Shown piece by piece: positions 15,045 to 26,699 of a stretch of 64,000 nucleotides of DNA. Position 1 is the first letter of the stretch. Each line of letters opens with the position of its first letter. The position numbers and the translations under genes are program-made. The notes beneath the pieces were generated by a model. That model had not been told where the DNA came from and searched no databases. It worked only from the letters and a program-made list of their open reading frames with translations. The stretch comes from Iris pallida (taxonomy: Eukaryota; Streptophyta; Magnoliopsida; Asparagales; Iridaceae), in NCBI GenBank assembly GCA_029216955.1, contig JANAVB010005598.1:1375327-1439326 (forward strand). Direction: 5' to 3'.

Positions 15045-18000
15045 ATGTACAATCGGCAACATGAGAGTATGATTGGCTTGACGGACGATTTCAAGGCGGA
15101 CGTCGAGCAACTTCTCATATATACAAGTAGCCATGCCGATTTTATGGACGGAAGGCGCATAAAGTGCCCTTGTGTCAAATGTAAGAATATACCATTTAGA
15201 GAGGTATCACTCGTGAGAGAGCACCTTTACAAGAAAGATTTTATACCGAACTATAACGTATGGATTAATCAAGGAGAATCTTCGGCTTCGCAATCTCAGT
15301 CCTTCTTCAATACCGAGGTGAAAGATTCTACTCTCGGAGAACATTTTGAATATCAGTAACCAACAAACTTGGCATGTGAGATGGTATTAGATTTTGCTGT
15401 GGCACGTGAGGATCCGAATCCTGATGCAAAGGAGTTCTACGATATCTTCAAGCATGCTGATACTTCGTTATATCCGGGTTGTGATTCTCATTCGATATTG
15501 TCGGTGGTGATGTGGCTGTTGAACCTTAAATCTGATTTTAACTTACCGCAAGAATGCTATGACCGAATAATTCAGCTTGTAAGAGAGTTGTTGCCAAAAG
15601 GATCAAATGATTTGCCTGAAAGCTTCTACAAGTCGAAGATGATGATACAGAAACTCGGATTGAGCTATCAGAAGATAGACTGCTGTCGAAATGGTTGCAT
15701 GCTATACTACAAGGAGAACAGTGATAAAGACAAATGCATTTTCTGTGACGAGGACCGGTACAAGCCAATCCGAGGCAAAGAAAAATCAATTGCCCGGACG
15801 CGGAAGCGCCCATACAAGAACATGCAGTTCTTGCCAATCACAAAAAGGCTGCAGAGGATGTATATGTCTACAAATACTGCACAACACATGACATGGCATA
15901 ACAAAGAACGAAAGATAGATGAAGGAGAATTATCTCATCCTACCGATGGAGAAGCATGGAAGCATTTTGATCGGTGTCATCCTGATTTTGCTGTGGAGCC
16001 TAGGAATGTTCGATTGGCTTTATGTTCTGATGGATTTACTCCATTCAGATTACAGTCGGGGATGTAATACTCTTGTTGGCCGATGATTTTTACCCCGTAC
16101 AATCTACCACCGTGGATGTGCCTAAAAACTCCTTACATGTTCCTCACACTTATCATATCCGGTCCAAGAAATCCAAAGAAGAATATCGATATCTACTTAC
16201 AACCGTTGGTGGACGAGTTAAAACAATTATGGCAGTTTGGCGTCCAGACGTTGATATATCGATGGAGCAAAACTTTCAGATGAGGACGATGCTCATGTGG
16301 ACCATCAACGATTTTCTAGCTTACGGGATGTTATCGGGGTGGAGTACTCATGGTATTATGTTATGTTCGATATGCATGGGGAAGAGTAAGGCATTCCGCC
16401 TTCAGAATGGAGGAAAGGCATGTTTTTTTTATTACCACCGCCAGTTTCTTCCTTCGTTACATTCGTGGAGAAGGAACAGAGATGACTTCAGGGCTGGTAA
16501 ACGGGAAGTATCTCTTCCCCCATTGAGATTAATGGGAGATGTAGTTTGGGAAGAGGTTCGAGATTTACCGACTGTCATGAAAAATCCAAGATCAGACCAT
16601 CACATTGAAGGCTTCGGACAACATCACAATTGGATGAAATAGATTATCTTTTGGAATTTGCCTTATTGGCCGAACAATCTCACAAGAAACAATCTTGATG
16701 TCATGCATACTGAAAAAAATATTTAACATATTTAATACTGCGATGGATATTAAGGGGAAAATGAAAGACAATATTAAAGCAAGGAAGGACATAGAAATTA
16801 TTTACAAGCGTCCAGAGTTGCATCTGTCGCAAAGGTCCAATGGTAACTGGGTGAAGCCTCCAGCACCATTTACATTGAGTAGAGATGATAAACTGATAAT
16901 ATGTAAATAGATTTCAAAGTTGAGATTTTTTGACGGTTACGTATCGAATCTGGCGAGATGTGTCGATCTCAACGAACGCAGGTTGATAGGGATGAAGAGT
17001 CATGATTGTTACATTTTCATGGAGCGATTACTTCCTATCGCTTTTAGAGAGATGCTACCTTCTCATGTGTGGACTCCGCTGGCCAAGTTATCTATCTTCT
17101 TTAGAGATTTGTGTTCAAGTAAGTTGACGGTACAACATATGCTAGAACTTGAGGAGAAAGTTGTAGTGACGTTGTACAAGTTAGAAAGGGTGTTCCCTCC
17201 CGGCTTCTTTGATGTATGGAATATTTGCCGATTCATCTTGCATACGAAGCACGTGTCAGTGCTCCCATCCATTATCGATGGATGTATCCATTTGAGAGGT
17301 ATAAAATAATCTTCTAATTTGTAATTTTTTATTTAAATAATTCTAATATTCAATATATTTCTTATAGATATCTAGGTCACCTGAAGAAGAAGAAAGTAGG
17401 CAATAAGGATCATGTAGATGCTTCAATATGCGAAGCATACATCATTGAGGAGGTTTCTAACTTCTGCTCGATCTACTTCAATACTCATGTCCGAACAAAT
17501 CGAAATAGAGCGCCGAGGAATGATGAAGGTGATATCAACGCACCGAACGAAGGGATCCATACAATCTTCAATGTGGAGGGCAAGCCGATAAGTGAGACTA
17601 AATTACGGTCGTTGGATGATGATGAGTTTGAAGCCGTACATTGGTATATATGCCTCAATAGCAGTATCCAAGAGATAGAAGTTATTGAAAAGTAAGCGAC
17701 ACCATTTAGTCATTCTAAATTCGTTATTTAGAAGTATGCTAACGTTTCTCCCTATTATTACAGTACTTTTAGAGCTGAGATTAGAATGGAAAGACCTAAT
17801 ATTGATGATGATGATCTTGCTGGTTCCGAAATTATGTAAGGATTATAATCATTAGCCATTCTAAATTCGATATGTTACTACCCACACTTTGTCTAATGCT
17901 TTTCTGATACTACCCACACTAGGTCTTCCGTCCTGGTACACAGTTACAGAATAAAGGGCTAAGAGCAATTGCTATTGAACCGAGCAAGAAGGCAAAGTGT

Positions 18001-18708
18001 TGGAGCGGATATACAATCAATGGCTTTAACTTTAGAACTACTGATAAGCCTATCAATATTCATTTGTCGATGAGGAGGCTAATTATTCCAAAAAATTGGG
18101 AGTTTGTGTGAGTGCCTCAGTCTACGATGCCGATCCCGAATTCGACTACTACGGTGTTCTAAGAGATATCGTAGAGATTGAATATTCTGTTGATACGAAG
18201 ATTGTGCTTTTTAAATATCATTGGTTCGACACAACACCCAAGCAAGGATGAAAGATTGACAAATAATTTGGCTTTGTTGATATAAAATATGGAAAAAGAT
18301 ATGGAGGTTTTGAACCATTTGTGTTGGCTAGTCAAACCGTTTAAGTGTACTATACGAGTTATCCTAGCCGACGGCGCAGTATCCTGGATTGGTGGGCTGT
18401 ATGCAAAACCAAAGAAAAAAAATACATATAATGTTGGGGATTTAGCCTACCAAGAGGAAGAGGTGGTCAAGCCTCAACCAACATATATAATTTTGGCTAG
18501 TGTTGAGAAAGAGGATTTAGAAGATATGGAGGTTGCGGTAGATGACGTTATGGAGGTTAATGTTGATGAAGAATTGGAAGATGTTGAGGAAGAAGTATTG
18601 GAAGATGAAGATGAAGATCATAGTGATAGTAAAAATAAAAAAGCAGAAGAAGACACTTCGAAATCAAGCGATGATTCAGAAGACTCTTGGAAAGATGAAT
18701 TAGACTAG
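15045..18708 (+). pseudogene. TNP2-type CACTA transposase, decayed
   Basis: This is the catalytic protein of CACTA-2, now broken. The ATG at 15045 opens MYNRQHESMIGL and a Transpos_assoc module with CPCVKCKN, VREHL and NVWINQGE (15045-15359). Then comes Transposase_21: DPNPDAKEFYDIFKHADTSL, CDEDRYKPIRGK, ALCSDGFTPF, NPYNL-like and PPWMC. The helical segment MKSHDCYIFMERLLPIAFRE is at 16996-17055. A DUF4218-like part follows, with introns near 17299-17367 (GTATAA to TTATAG) and after 17693 (GTAAGC). Next is a DUF4216-like part, DPEFDYYGVLRDI, and a Glu/Asp-rich tail to 18708. In-frame stops fall at about 15357, 16065, 16640, 16908 and in DUF4216, with a frameshift near 16230. It is a close relative of the CACTA-1 transposase. 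Confidence 0.86.
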
Positions 18709-19261
18709 TACGTACGTTTTAATTTAATATACGAGTTCCATTTGTATAATGACATGACAGTAGTTTTTATTTTTAACACATCATCACTTATTATTTCTTT
18801 CAGATTTTTCTATGGCGCCGAGAGGTCGACGTTCACATTTGCTGCTTAGATCTTCATTAAGTCCGCCGAGAGGTCTTCATCATGCCCGCTGAAAGGTTTC
18901 CATCATGCCCGACAACCTAGATTTACTGTACCATTACTTTCTTGTATTAAAATATTTTGGATATGTGTATTAATATTTCTTATATTAAAATATTATTCGT
19001 ATGTGTGTATGAAGCTAATTTTGGATATGTGTATGTGTTGTATTAAAACATTTGGGATACGTGTGCATGAAACTGAGAATTTACAGAAAACACAAATACT
19101 GATATGTGTGCCTACTGTAAAACTGTCGACAGGGATAAGGACTGCTGAAAACACGAATACTGATATTGTATTTGGAAACTGTTTATATGACTGTATATTG
19201 TGTGTGTAACTGTCGACAGGGATGTGGAGTACAGGAAACATAAATACTGACATACAATATT
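18709..19261 (+). other. CACTA-2 sequence after the transposase
   Basis: This holds no recognisable gene. Around 18810-18905 three short copies of a CCGAGAGGTCTTCATCATGCCC-like unit occur; they may be the last scrap of the second CACTA gene or part of the transposase 3' untranslated region. The rest is AT-rich, with an imperfect duplication of a phrase containing ACTGTCGACAGGGAT and AATACTGATAT (19080-19160 and 19195-19260). Confidence 0.45.
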
Positions 19262-19730
19262 GTATTTAGCGACGGAATGGCGACGGAACAGTGACAGAAA
19301 ACCTGGAACATTGCAGGCTAGTGACGGAACAGCGACGATTTCTCCGTCGCTACATACCTGGAAAATTTACTTTGTAGGCTATCGACGGAATAGCGACTGT
19401 AGTTTCTGTCGCTAAGTTTCTGAAAAATATTATATTCCAGTATAGCGACTGAATAGCAACGTAAATTTTACTTACTATTTCGTCGCTATATTCCTGTCCG
19501 ACACCAAAAGCGTATCGGAAACATCTTAGCGACGTAATTTTTTGTCGCTAGCCCGTCGCTACTCTCATGCTGAATTATGCCGCTGCAACGTCGATAGTTC
19601 GTCGGTAACTGTAGCAACAGAGTTTTCGTCACTATTACGTCATATTTTCCAATAAATAGCGTGTCGCTAAATGCGTCACTAATCAATCGCTATTTCCGAC
19701 AAACTAGTGACTGATTTAAATTAGCGACAC
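19262..19730. repeat. CACTA-2 right subterminal repeats, first part
   Basis: Many AGCGACGGAA / CCGTCGCTA motifs in both orientations. The array is cut at 19730 by Copia-1 and resumes at 29787, so the retrotransposon landed inside the subterminal region of an already inserted CACTA element. Confidence 0.85.
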
Positions 19731-20041
19731 TGTTGACCCAAACCGGATCACAGTCAACCTAATCTTGAAAATTAACAAAACAATATTTTTCATAGTCAAA
19801 TTTGACACATCGAACTCAAAATCAATCTACTCAGCTCATTGGTTCAAGATCACAGCTGTTTGAAGTTTTACTATTTTGTGTATACTGGAGTCTGTATTTT
19901 TTATTGTTCTTGAGTATAGGATGATGTACGTTGGGTCACATTGAGCAACTTTGGGCTAGCCATAGCTTTATAGGTTTACTTAGCCCAAATCCAAATCAAC
20001 CCATGCATCAAAAGCCCACAAAGAACATTTTGTCCATAGAA

Positions 20042-20120
20042 GACAGAGTTCGGGCCGAACTCTACCTCACACAGAGTTCGGGCCGAACTCTACCTCACAC
20101 AGAGTTTGGGCCGAACTCGG
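20042..20120. promoter_or_regulatory. Triple CG-rich palindromes in Copia-1 LTR
   Basis: Two perfect copies and one imperfect copy of the palindrome AGAGTTCGGGCCGAACTCT repeat at 28-bp spacing, upstream of the TATA box. The 3' LTR has one copy fewer (29130-29180). Related copies occur at 26720-26780 and four times in the Copia-2 LTR (45842-46022). Sireviruses are known for palindromic LTR motifs of this sort. A protein-binding or methylation-sensitive regulatory role is inferred. Confidence 0.75.
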
Positions 20121-20235
20121 TCCCCTAAAATTCAGGATGCTAATTTTTAGGTCTTGATCACTGCTAGTTGTCCAACGACAAAAAATTTAAATTATTTATA
20201 CCGAATTCTGGCCGAATTCTGCCAACCCCGAACCC

Positions 20236-20243
20236 TATAAATA
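20236..20243 (+). promoter_or_regulatory. TATA box of Copia-1 5' LTR
   Basis: TATAAATA about 110 bp after the palindromes and about 500 bp before the LTR end. The same box is kept in the 3' LTR at 29285-29292 and, on the other strand, in the Copia-2 LTR at 45821-45828, which supports it as the retrotransposon promoter. Confidence 0.7.
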
Positions 20244-20734
20244 GGCCTTGGTTTCTCTCATTTGAAATTATCCACTCTTCTCTTCTTCTTCTCTTACATA
20301 GTCTATATATTCAAGAGCCTTACCTTCCCATCCACTTAGCATTCAAACTTCCCAATCGTCCAAGTTGCTCGGTACGATCCAGCTAGAAGTTTGAAGTGCA
20401 AGAAGTTGTAAGTCACTTGGAAAAATCCAAGTTTTGCCAAAGCGATCATTGAAAGAAGTTTGGCATGCTCTTCTGTGAAAAGGTACCTGGTTGTAATCCT
20501 ATTTCACAAATAGTAGATTTCAATCCTGAGCTAGAGTTCTCAGGCCTGGACTAGTCCTCAACGAGAAAAACCAGGTTAAAAATCTTGTTGTGTTTGTGCT
20601 TGCTCTCTACTCTTTATTTTTGCATTTATTTTACTCTGATTATTTAGTTGGTGAAGAGAGTTTAATTTTTAATTGATCATTTTTTATATAAACTCTATTC
20701 ACCCCCCTCTAGAGTTGCCAACTTGTACTTCAAT

Positions 20735-20746
20735 TGGTATCAGAGC
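20735..20746 (+). other. Primer-binding site of Copia-1
   Basis: TGGTATCAGAGC, the complement of the initiator tRNA-Met 3' end, two bases after the LTR. This is the usual copia site for starting minus-strand DNA synthesis. Confidence 0.92.
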
Positions 20747-20786
20747 CAGGTTCTCTTATCAAGGACTAACATCCTAGAGCTGATCT

Positions 20787-22730
20787 ATGGCAACCACTCT
20801 ACCCATGTTTTCCAATCACGGTGAAGGGCATTCCACTCATAGGCCTCCCCTATTTGATGGAACAAACTACACCTATTGGAAAACAAGGATGAGTTTTTAT
20901 CTAAAGTCGCTAGACTTCGACCTGTGGACCATTGTCACCGATGGTTACAAAAAGCCCGCCAGGATAGTTGTTAATGGTGATCTCATTGAGAAACCCCACG
21001 ACAAATATTCTGACGAGGAGAAGAAACAGGCGAGTCTAGACGCGAGAGCTATTAATACTTTATTTTGTGCAATAGACAGGAATAAGTTTAACAGGGTCTC
21101 AACATGCACCACCTCTCATGAAGTATGGAGACTTCTAGAAGTGACGCATGAAGGAACCACCCAAGTCAAGGAGCCAAAAATAAGTCGTCTCACTCAAAAA
21201 TATGAGGCTTTCAAGATGAAGCCAAATGAGACGATCACACAAATGATTACTAGATTCCTCGACATCATCAACCCCTTGTCTTCTCTCGGTAAACAATTTA
21301 CAAATTATGAGAAGATCCGCAAGATACTTAGGGGGCTACCAAAGATTTGGAACCCTAAGGTGACAACCATCATAGAAGGAAATAATCTCACTACAATATC
21401 CATAGAGACTCTGATGGGAAAGCTGATGACTCATGAGCTTGACCTCAAAGACTTTGAAGAGCCTGCTCCTAAGGCTAAGGAGATTGCCCTTAAAGCTCAC
21501 TGTCGAAGGGCTGATCCTGAAAAGATAGATGATGACAACTCGGAAGGTGATGATGAAGCTCTCCTTGTCCGCAACTTCAAAAAATTCCTTCGCTTCAGTC
21601 GAAAAAAGAAGGAACCATAAGAAGATGACGAAGAAGAGCCAACATGCTATGGCTGCAAGAAGACTGGACACGTCCGAAAAGACTTTCCATTCACAAAGAA
21701 GAGCAACCGATATGAGAAACCATACAAGAAGGCTTCCTCAAAGAAATATGCCAACACAAGCATTTGGCATGAAAGCGAAGCTAGTGACTCCGAGGAAGAA
21801 AAGGACTCTCCTCAAGACACTGCCAATGTTTGCCTAATGACAACATCCGACAAAGTAACAAGCGAAACTCTCGATGATTTCACTTTTGATGAACTTGGCG
21901 ATGCATCCAATGATTTACTCGATGACCACAAGAAAGTCATTGGTAAATATAAACACGCCAAGGAGAAGATAAAAAGTTATGAAGTCGAGATTCAAAGACT
22001 CTCTTCATTGCTTGATAATATTAGAGACACTTCACCCACGGAAGTCACAAATGAGGTGTCTAAGCTTAAATTAAGCCTACATGATACCGAAGCACGTTTA
22101 AAAAACAAACACAAGAGATCACAGCACTCAACACTGAGCTTGCTGAAGAAAAGAATAGACACAAGATCTCTTTTACTAAAATTTATGGTTTGAATGGTAA
22201 GATTAGTGAATTGCTAGCTGCCTCTAAGAAATTAGAGACTAGATTGGAAAAACAGGTTGCTCAACCTCAAACCCAATCACATGAGACACACACAAGGCAC
22301 AACACTGCTCAAACTAGTCAAACACGACATCCACATGTAGCACGCAAACATGCTTACATGTACACTCACTTCTATAAAGCACAAAAACTACATGCACTTA
22401 GAAACTATTCTCATAACTATCAGTCTAATATGACACATAACCACCATGCTACACATAGATATAATCATCACTATGTTACACATAAACAAAATCACCACCA
22501 TACTGTATATCTATATAATCATCATCCTGCTGCCACATATAGTCATCATTATGCTACTCCATGTCACTCTTACCATGCTGCTACTCCACATCACTCTTAT
22601 CATGCTACATATAGACATCATCAACATGCTCTTAACATAAATAGGAATGCTATATACCTATTATGGATTACATGGACACATCTCACCACAATGTAGAGTT
22701 AGGAAATTAGTAGATATGAATATATATGCA
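20787..22730 (+). pseudogene. Copia-1 gag (UBN2-type, long Sirevirus form), broken
   Basis: This encodes the structural particle protein. The ATG at 20787 opens MATTLPMF, then the UBN2-type Gag core with FDGTNYTYWKTRMSFYLKSL and ETITQMITRFLDIINPLSSL. A zinc knuckle follows (CYGCKKTGHVRKDF; the fourth ligand Cys is Phe). After it comes an acidic stretch and a coiled-coil region (21837-22190, continued in ISELLAASKKLETRLEKQ). A His/Tyr-rich low-complexity region then runs 22420-22640, and a second knuckle-like remnant lies near 22650. A TAA stop at 21618 interrupts an otherwise open frame, and a frameshift occurs near 22100-22190. The coiled-coil extension is typical of Sirevirus Gag, where binding to dynein-light-chain-8-like proteins has been described. 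Whether this copy ever did so is unknown. Confidence 0.85.
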
Positions 22731-22803
22731 TGGTTGCCAAAAACTAACTTTTTAGGACCCTCAAGAAATTGGGTACAAAAGGTCACATCTACTCTTGATG
22801 TAG

Positions 22804-25800
22804 GTGGACCTTCCCTCCTCAACTAAGAGTAAGTGGATTCTCGATAGTGGATGCTCGCGGCATATGACGGAAGACGTAAATCTTTTCGTATCACTATCGA
22901 TGAAGAGAGAAGGATATGTATCCTTCGGCAACAACCTAAAAAGGTATATTATAGGTAATGGTATTATTGGTCATCCTCCTTCTTCTGTAATAAAGGATGT
23001 CTGCCTAGTGACCGAGTTAAAGCATAACCTGCTCAGCATAAGTCACCTTGCTGATCATGAATATGATATTAACTTTGGACAAAATAAATACTATATTTAA
23101 GATAGGTCAACAGGAGACATTGCTTTTGAAGGGATAAGAGAGGATAATATTTATATTTTCTATCTATCTAGAGATACTAACAGTGCAGAAGATGTCTCTA
23201 TGCTCACAAGGATGAAAGATTATTATGGCACCAGCGTCTTGGTCATGCCAATATGGATACTATATCCAGGCTATCAACTAAAAAGCTAGTTAGAGGCTTG
23301 CCTGACATAATATTCAAAAAGGACACGGTATGTGCTGAATGTGAGTTGAATAAGGCAACCAAGTCCTCATTTCATTCCATAAACTCTGTAAGTACTACTA
23401 GACCCTTACAATTACTTCATATAGATTTATTTGGTCCTAGTAAAGTAGTCAGTCTTGGTGGAAAACTCTACGCTTTTGTGATAGTAGATGAATTTTTAAG
23501 ATTTACTTGGGTTTTCTTTCTTACAAACAAAAGTGATACCATTTCTGTTTTTAAAATACTTGCTAAAAAGGTTCAAAACGAAAAAGGCTACATGATTACT
23601 CGAATCCGAAGTGATCATGGAGGCGAATTCAAAAATACTGATTTTAAAAAGTTTTGTGATTTAAATAGTTTTAATCATGAGTTTTCTTGTCCAAGAACTC
23701 CTCAACAAAATGGTGTTGTGGAGCGGAAGAATAGGACTCTTGGCGATATGGCTAGAGTCATGTTAAATAAATTCTCTCTTCCGAAATATTTTTGGGCTGA
23801 AGCTGTCAGTACAGCGTGCCATATTTTAAATAGGGTGCTCATTCGTCCTATTACGAAGAAAACACCCTATGAGCTTTGGTTTGGAAGAACTCCAAACGTT
23901 TCATATTTTTGAGTTTTTGGTTGTCGATGTTTTATCCTTAACACCAAAGACAACTTAGACAAATTTGATGCCAAAGCTGACGATGGTATATTTCTTGGCT
24001 ATGCGGCCAAGAGCAAGGGATATAGAGTGTTCAACAAACGCTCACTAATTATGGAAGATTCTACAAATGTGACTTTCGATGAGGATAATAGTACAGCAGC
24101 TACTCTTAATGATGATGTTGAGCCATCAACTTCTACTCCGATGAATACCACCACTGAATCCAATTCTCTGGAGGGCTTGCCAAAGAAATTCTCTTTCAAA
24201 CCGTCACATCCAGAAAATTTGGTTATAGATGAGGTTTCACGCGGAGTAAGTACTAGATCATCATTAAGAGACTCCATTGCTAGTACTGCCTTCACTTCAC
24301 AAATTGAGCCAAAAAATATTGTAGAAGCTTTTAATGATGAGTTTTGGATTTTGCCATGCAAGAAAAACTCAACCAATTCGAGAGGAGCCAAGTTTGGGAA
24401 CTCGTTCCTTGGCCAGCTAATCATTCGATTATTGGTACGAAATAGATTTTTTACAACAAAGTAAATGAAGATGGTTCAGTTACACGCAACAAAGCTCGTC
24501 TAGTAGCTCAAGGATACAACCAAGAGGAAGGTATCGACTATGATGAGACGTATGCTCCTGTTGCAAGACTTGAATCCATTCGGATGCTTTTTGCATTTGC
24601 TAATTTTCAAAACTTTAAACTGTTTCAAATGGATGTGAAAAGTGCTTTCTTGAATGGATTTATTAAGGAGGAAGTTTTTGTAAAACAACCCCCTGGTTTT
24701 GAAAATCATAAATTTCTCGACCATGTTTTCAAACTCAAGAAAGCGCTATATAGCCTCAAACAAGCCCCTAGAGCTTGGTATGAAAGGTTAAGCAATTTCT
24801 TGCTTGAAAAAGGTTTTTCAAAAGGGAAAGTTGACACTACACTCTTTATAAAATCTTTCAAAGACACCATTCTCTTAGTACAAATTTACGTTGATGATAT
24901 TATATTTGGTTCTACTGATGAAACTTTTTGTCAAAATTTTGCTAAGTGTATGCAGACCGAGTTTGAAATGAGCATGATGGGAGAGCTCAATTACTTTCTC
25001 GGACTGCAGGTCAAACAAACATCAAATAGAACTTTCATTTATCAGTCAAAATATACAAAGGACATGCTGAAGAAATTTGACCTTGATAACGCCAAACCAA
25101 TCGGCACCCCAATGGCTACTACAACCAAACTAGAACCAGATGAAAGCGGTAAACCTATTGATCAACGTAAGTATCGAGGTATGATAGGCAGTCTGCTTTA
25201 TTTAACTGCTAGTCGCCCTGATATTATGTTTAGCGTTTGCCTGTGTGCTAGATATCAAACAAATCCTAAGGAATCACATATGTCCGCTGTTAAGCGTATC
25301 TTTCGATACCTTAAGGATATGGTTACAGTAGGCCTATGGTATCCCAAATCAATATCATTTGACCTCATTAGGTACCCTGATACTGATTTCGCTGGATGCA
25401 AGGTCGACCGTAAAAGTACAAGCGGCACATGTCATTTATTAGGCAATGCTCTAGTCTCTTGGTTTAGCAAGAAGCAGAATTCTGTCGCACTTAGGGGTGG
25501 GCATACGGGTCCAGGACCCGTGGTTCCGACCCGGCCCGAACCGTATATTGGTCAAACGGGGCGGTTCCTAAAATTTAGAATTTAAACGGGACAGGCCGGG
25601 GCGGGTCGTGTGACACTAACGGGGCGGGGCGGGTCCTATTTTCAAAATAAACGGGGCCCCGAACCGACCCGTTTCTAGGAGTATGATTTTTTAATTTATC
25701 AATTTTGATTTTTTTCATATTATAATTTATAAATAATAGCACACGTTATTGTTTAGTAAACAAATTCTAGAAATTAGAAAAACATAATACTTGTTTTGTT

Positions 25801-26323
25801 CTTCTAGATAATAGAACATATGTAAATGTTTACTATTCTATAATTTTTTTGAATTTTTTTGGATCCGTTTGGACCCGCGGGTTGATCGGTTTGGACCCGT
25901 TTCGAACGGGTCGAATCCATACCGGTTACAATAATTTTTAGACCCGTCCCGTCCTGCCAATTAACGGGTCCGGTCCGGATCCATAAAATTTGGACCCGGC
26001 CCGACCCGTGCCCACCCCTAGTCGCACTATCCACAACAGAAGCTGAATATATCACAGTTGGTCGTTGTTGTGCACAAATTATGTGGATGAAGCAAACCCT
26101 TGAAGCCTATAACTTATCTTTTATGCACATTCCTATATTTTGTGATAACACTAGTGCTATAAATCTCACTAAGAACCCCATCTGTTACTCACGTACGAAA
26201 CACATTAAAATTCGTCACCACTTTTTGCGTGATCACCAACAGAATGGAACTATTAATTTATAATTTATTGACACTGTTCATCAGTTGTCCGACTTCTTTA
26301 CAAAACTATTGTCCGAGGAGTGA
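22804..26323 (+). pseudogene. Copia-1 pol: protease, integrase, RT, RNase H, broken
   Basis: The aspartic protease has the active motif DSGCSRHMT (22849-22875). The integrase HHCC-like part (LGHANMD, CAECELNK) is followed by the catalytic core with Asp near 23424 and 23613 and Glu near 23721, a DD35E arrangement (HIDLFGP, SDHGGEF, QQNGVVERKNR). RT has the copia motifs FQMDVKSAFLNG, ALYSLKQAPRAWY and the catalytic IYVDDIIFG (24887-24913). RNase H begins with HLLGNALVSWFSKKQ, is interrupted by a 529-bp MITE at 25492, and resumes with EAEY and DNTSAINLTKNP. Breaks: stop near 23098, frameshift near 23225, stop at 23910 (a Phe/Val context where Arg is usual, CGA to TGA), frameshift near 24350, Trp-to-stop near 24441, stop at 26261. 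Confidence 0.9.
25492..26020. mobile_element. hAT-type MITE inside Copia-1 RNase H
   Basis: 529 bp with ends TAGGGGTGGGCA and TGCCCACCCCTA, flanked by a perfect 8-bp duplication GTCGCACT (25484-25491 and 26021-26028). The 8-bp duplication and these ends are characteristic of plant hAT elements. Internally it is rich in GGGTCCGG / CCCGACCCG near the ends and AT-rich in the middle, with no transposase. It is the youngest layer of the three-level nest. Confidence 0.93.
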
Positions 26324-26425
26324 TTCAATTTTCTTTGTTGGAAATTAGAAATTTTAGATGAAATGGTTATACATTAAATTGGCCTGCGTAATTATCGATT
26401 ATGTCACGATTCTCTATGTTGACTT

Positions 26426-26547
26426 TGCTATGGGTAAAAGCCGAAAGGGTCCTTCTGACAACAAGGCGTAAAAGCCTAAGCGACACGGTGCACTAGTCTC
26501 CGGACTACCGCTAGCTGGAATCTGGCCCCTGCAGCTACCCCATAGCA
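26426..26547 (+). other. Conserved structured non-coding module of Copia-1
   Basis: It lies between pol and the extra ORF. TGCTATGGGTA (26426-26436) can pair with TACCCCATAGCA (26536-26547) with one bulge. Inside are three hairpins: AGGC/GCCT with loop GTAAAA (26464-26477); TAGTC-TCCG-GACTA (26494-26507), a UNCG-type tetraloop closed by C-G; and TAGCTG/CAGCTA (26512-26537), which competes with the closing stem for two bases. About 105 nt are strongly similar to 49514-49620 in Copia-2 on the minus strand, although the surrounding sequence is not alignable. This suggests selection on RNA structure. The function is unknown. Confidence 0.75.
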
Positions 26548-26699
26548 GCTTCACCATATTGATTTATGTCATAACTCCTTAGTTATTATATGGTTAAAAC
26601 TTATTTATAGCCTGCCTCATTTGAAATTCTAATTTTCAATCTTGTTTTTATTCATATATTTGACCATTTATTCAAATCTATTTCAATCTCATTTTTTAT

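Larger units (their letters stand above)
19731..20732 (+). repeat. Copia-1 5' LTR
   Basis: It starts TGTTGACCCAAACC and ends TTGTACTTCA, 1002 bp. It has three AGAGTTCGGGCCGAACTCT-type palindromes (20044-20120), a TATAAATA box at 20236 and a CTCTAGAGTTGCC phrase near the end that is shared with the Copia-2 LTR. The primer-binding site follows two bases after the LTR. Confidence 0.93.

Noticed and set aside
26436..26475. Hammerhead-type ribozyme in the Sirevirus module (CCGAAAGG and TTCTGA words)
   Set aside because: The CUGANGA core and the required stem arrangement are not present.
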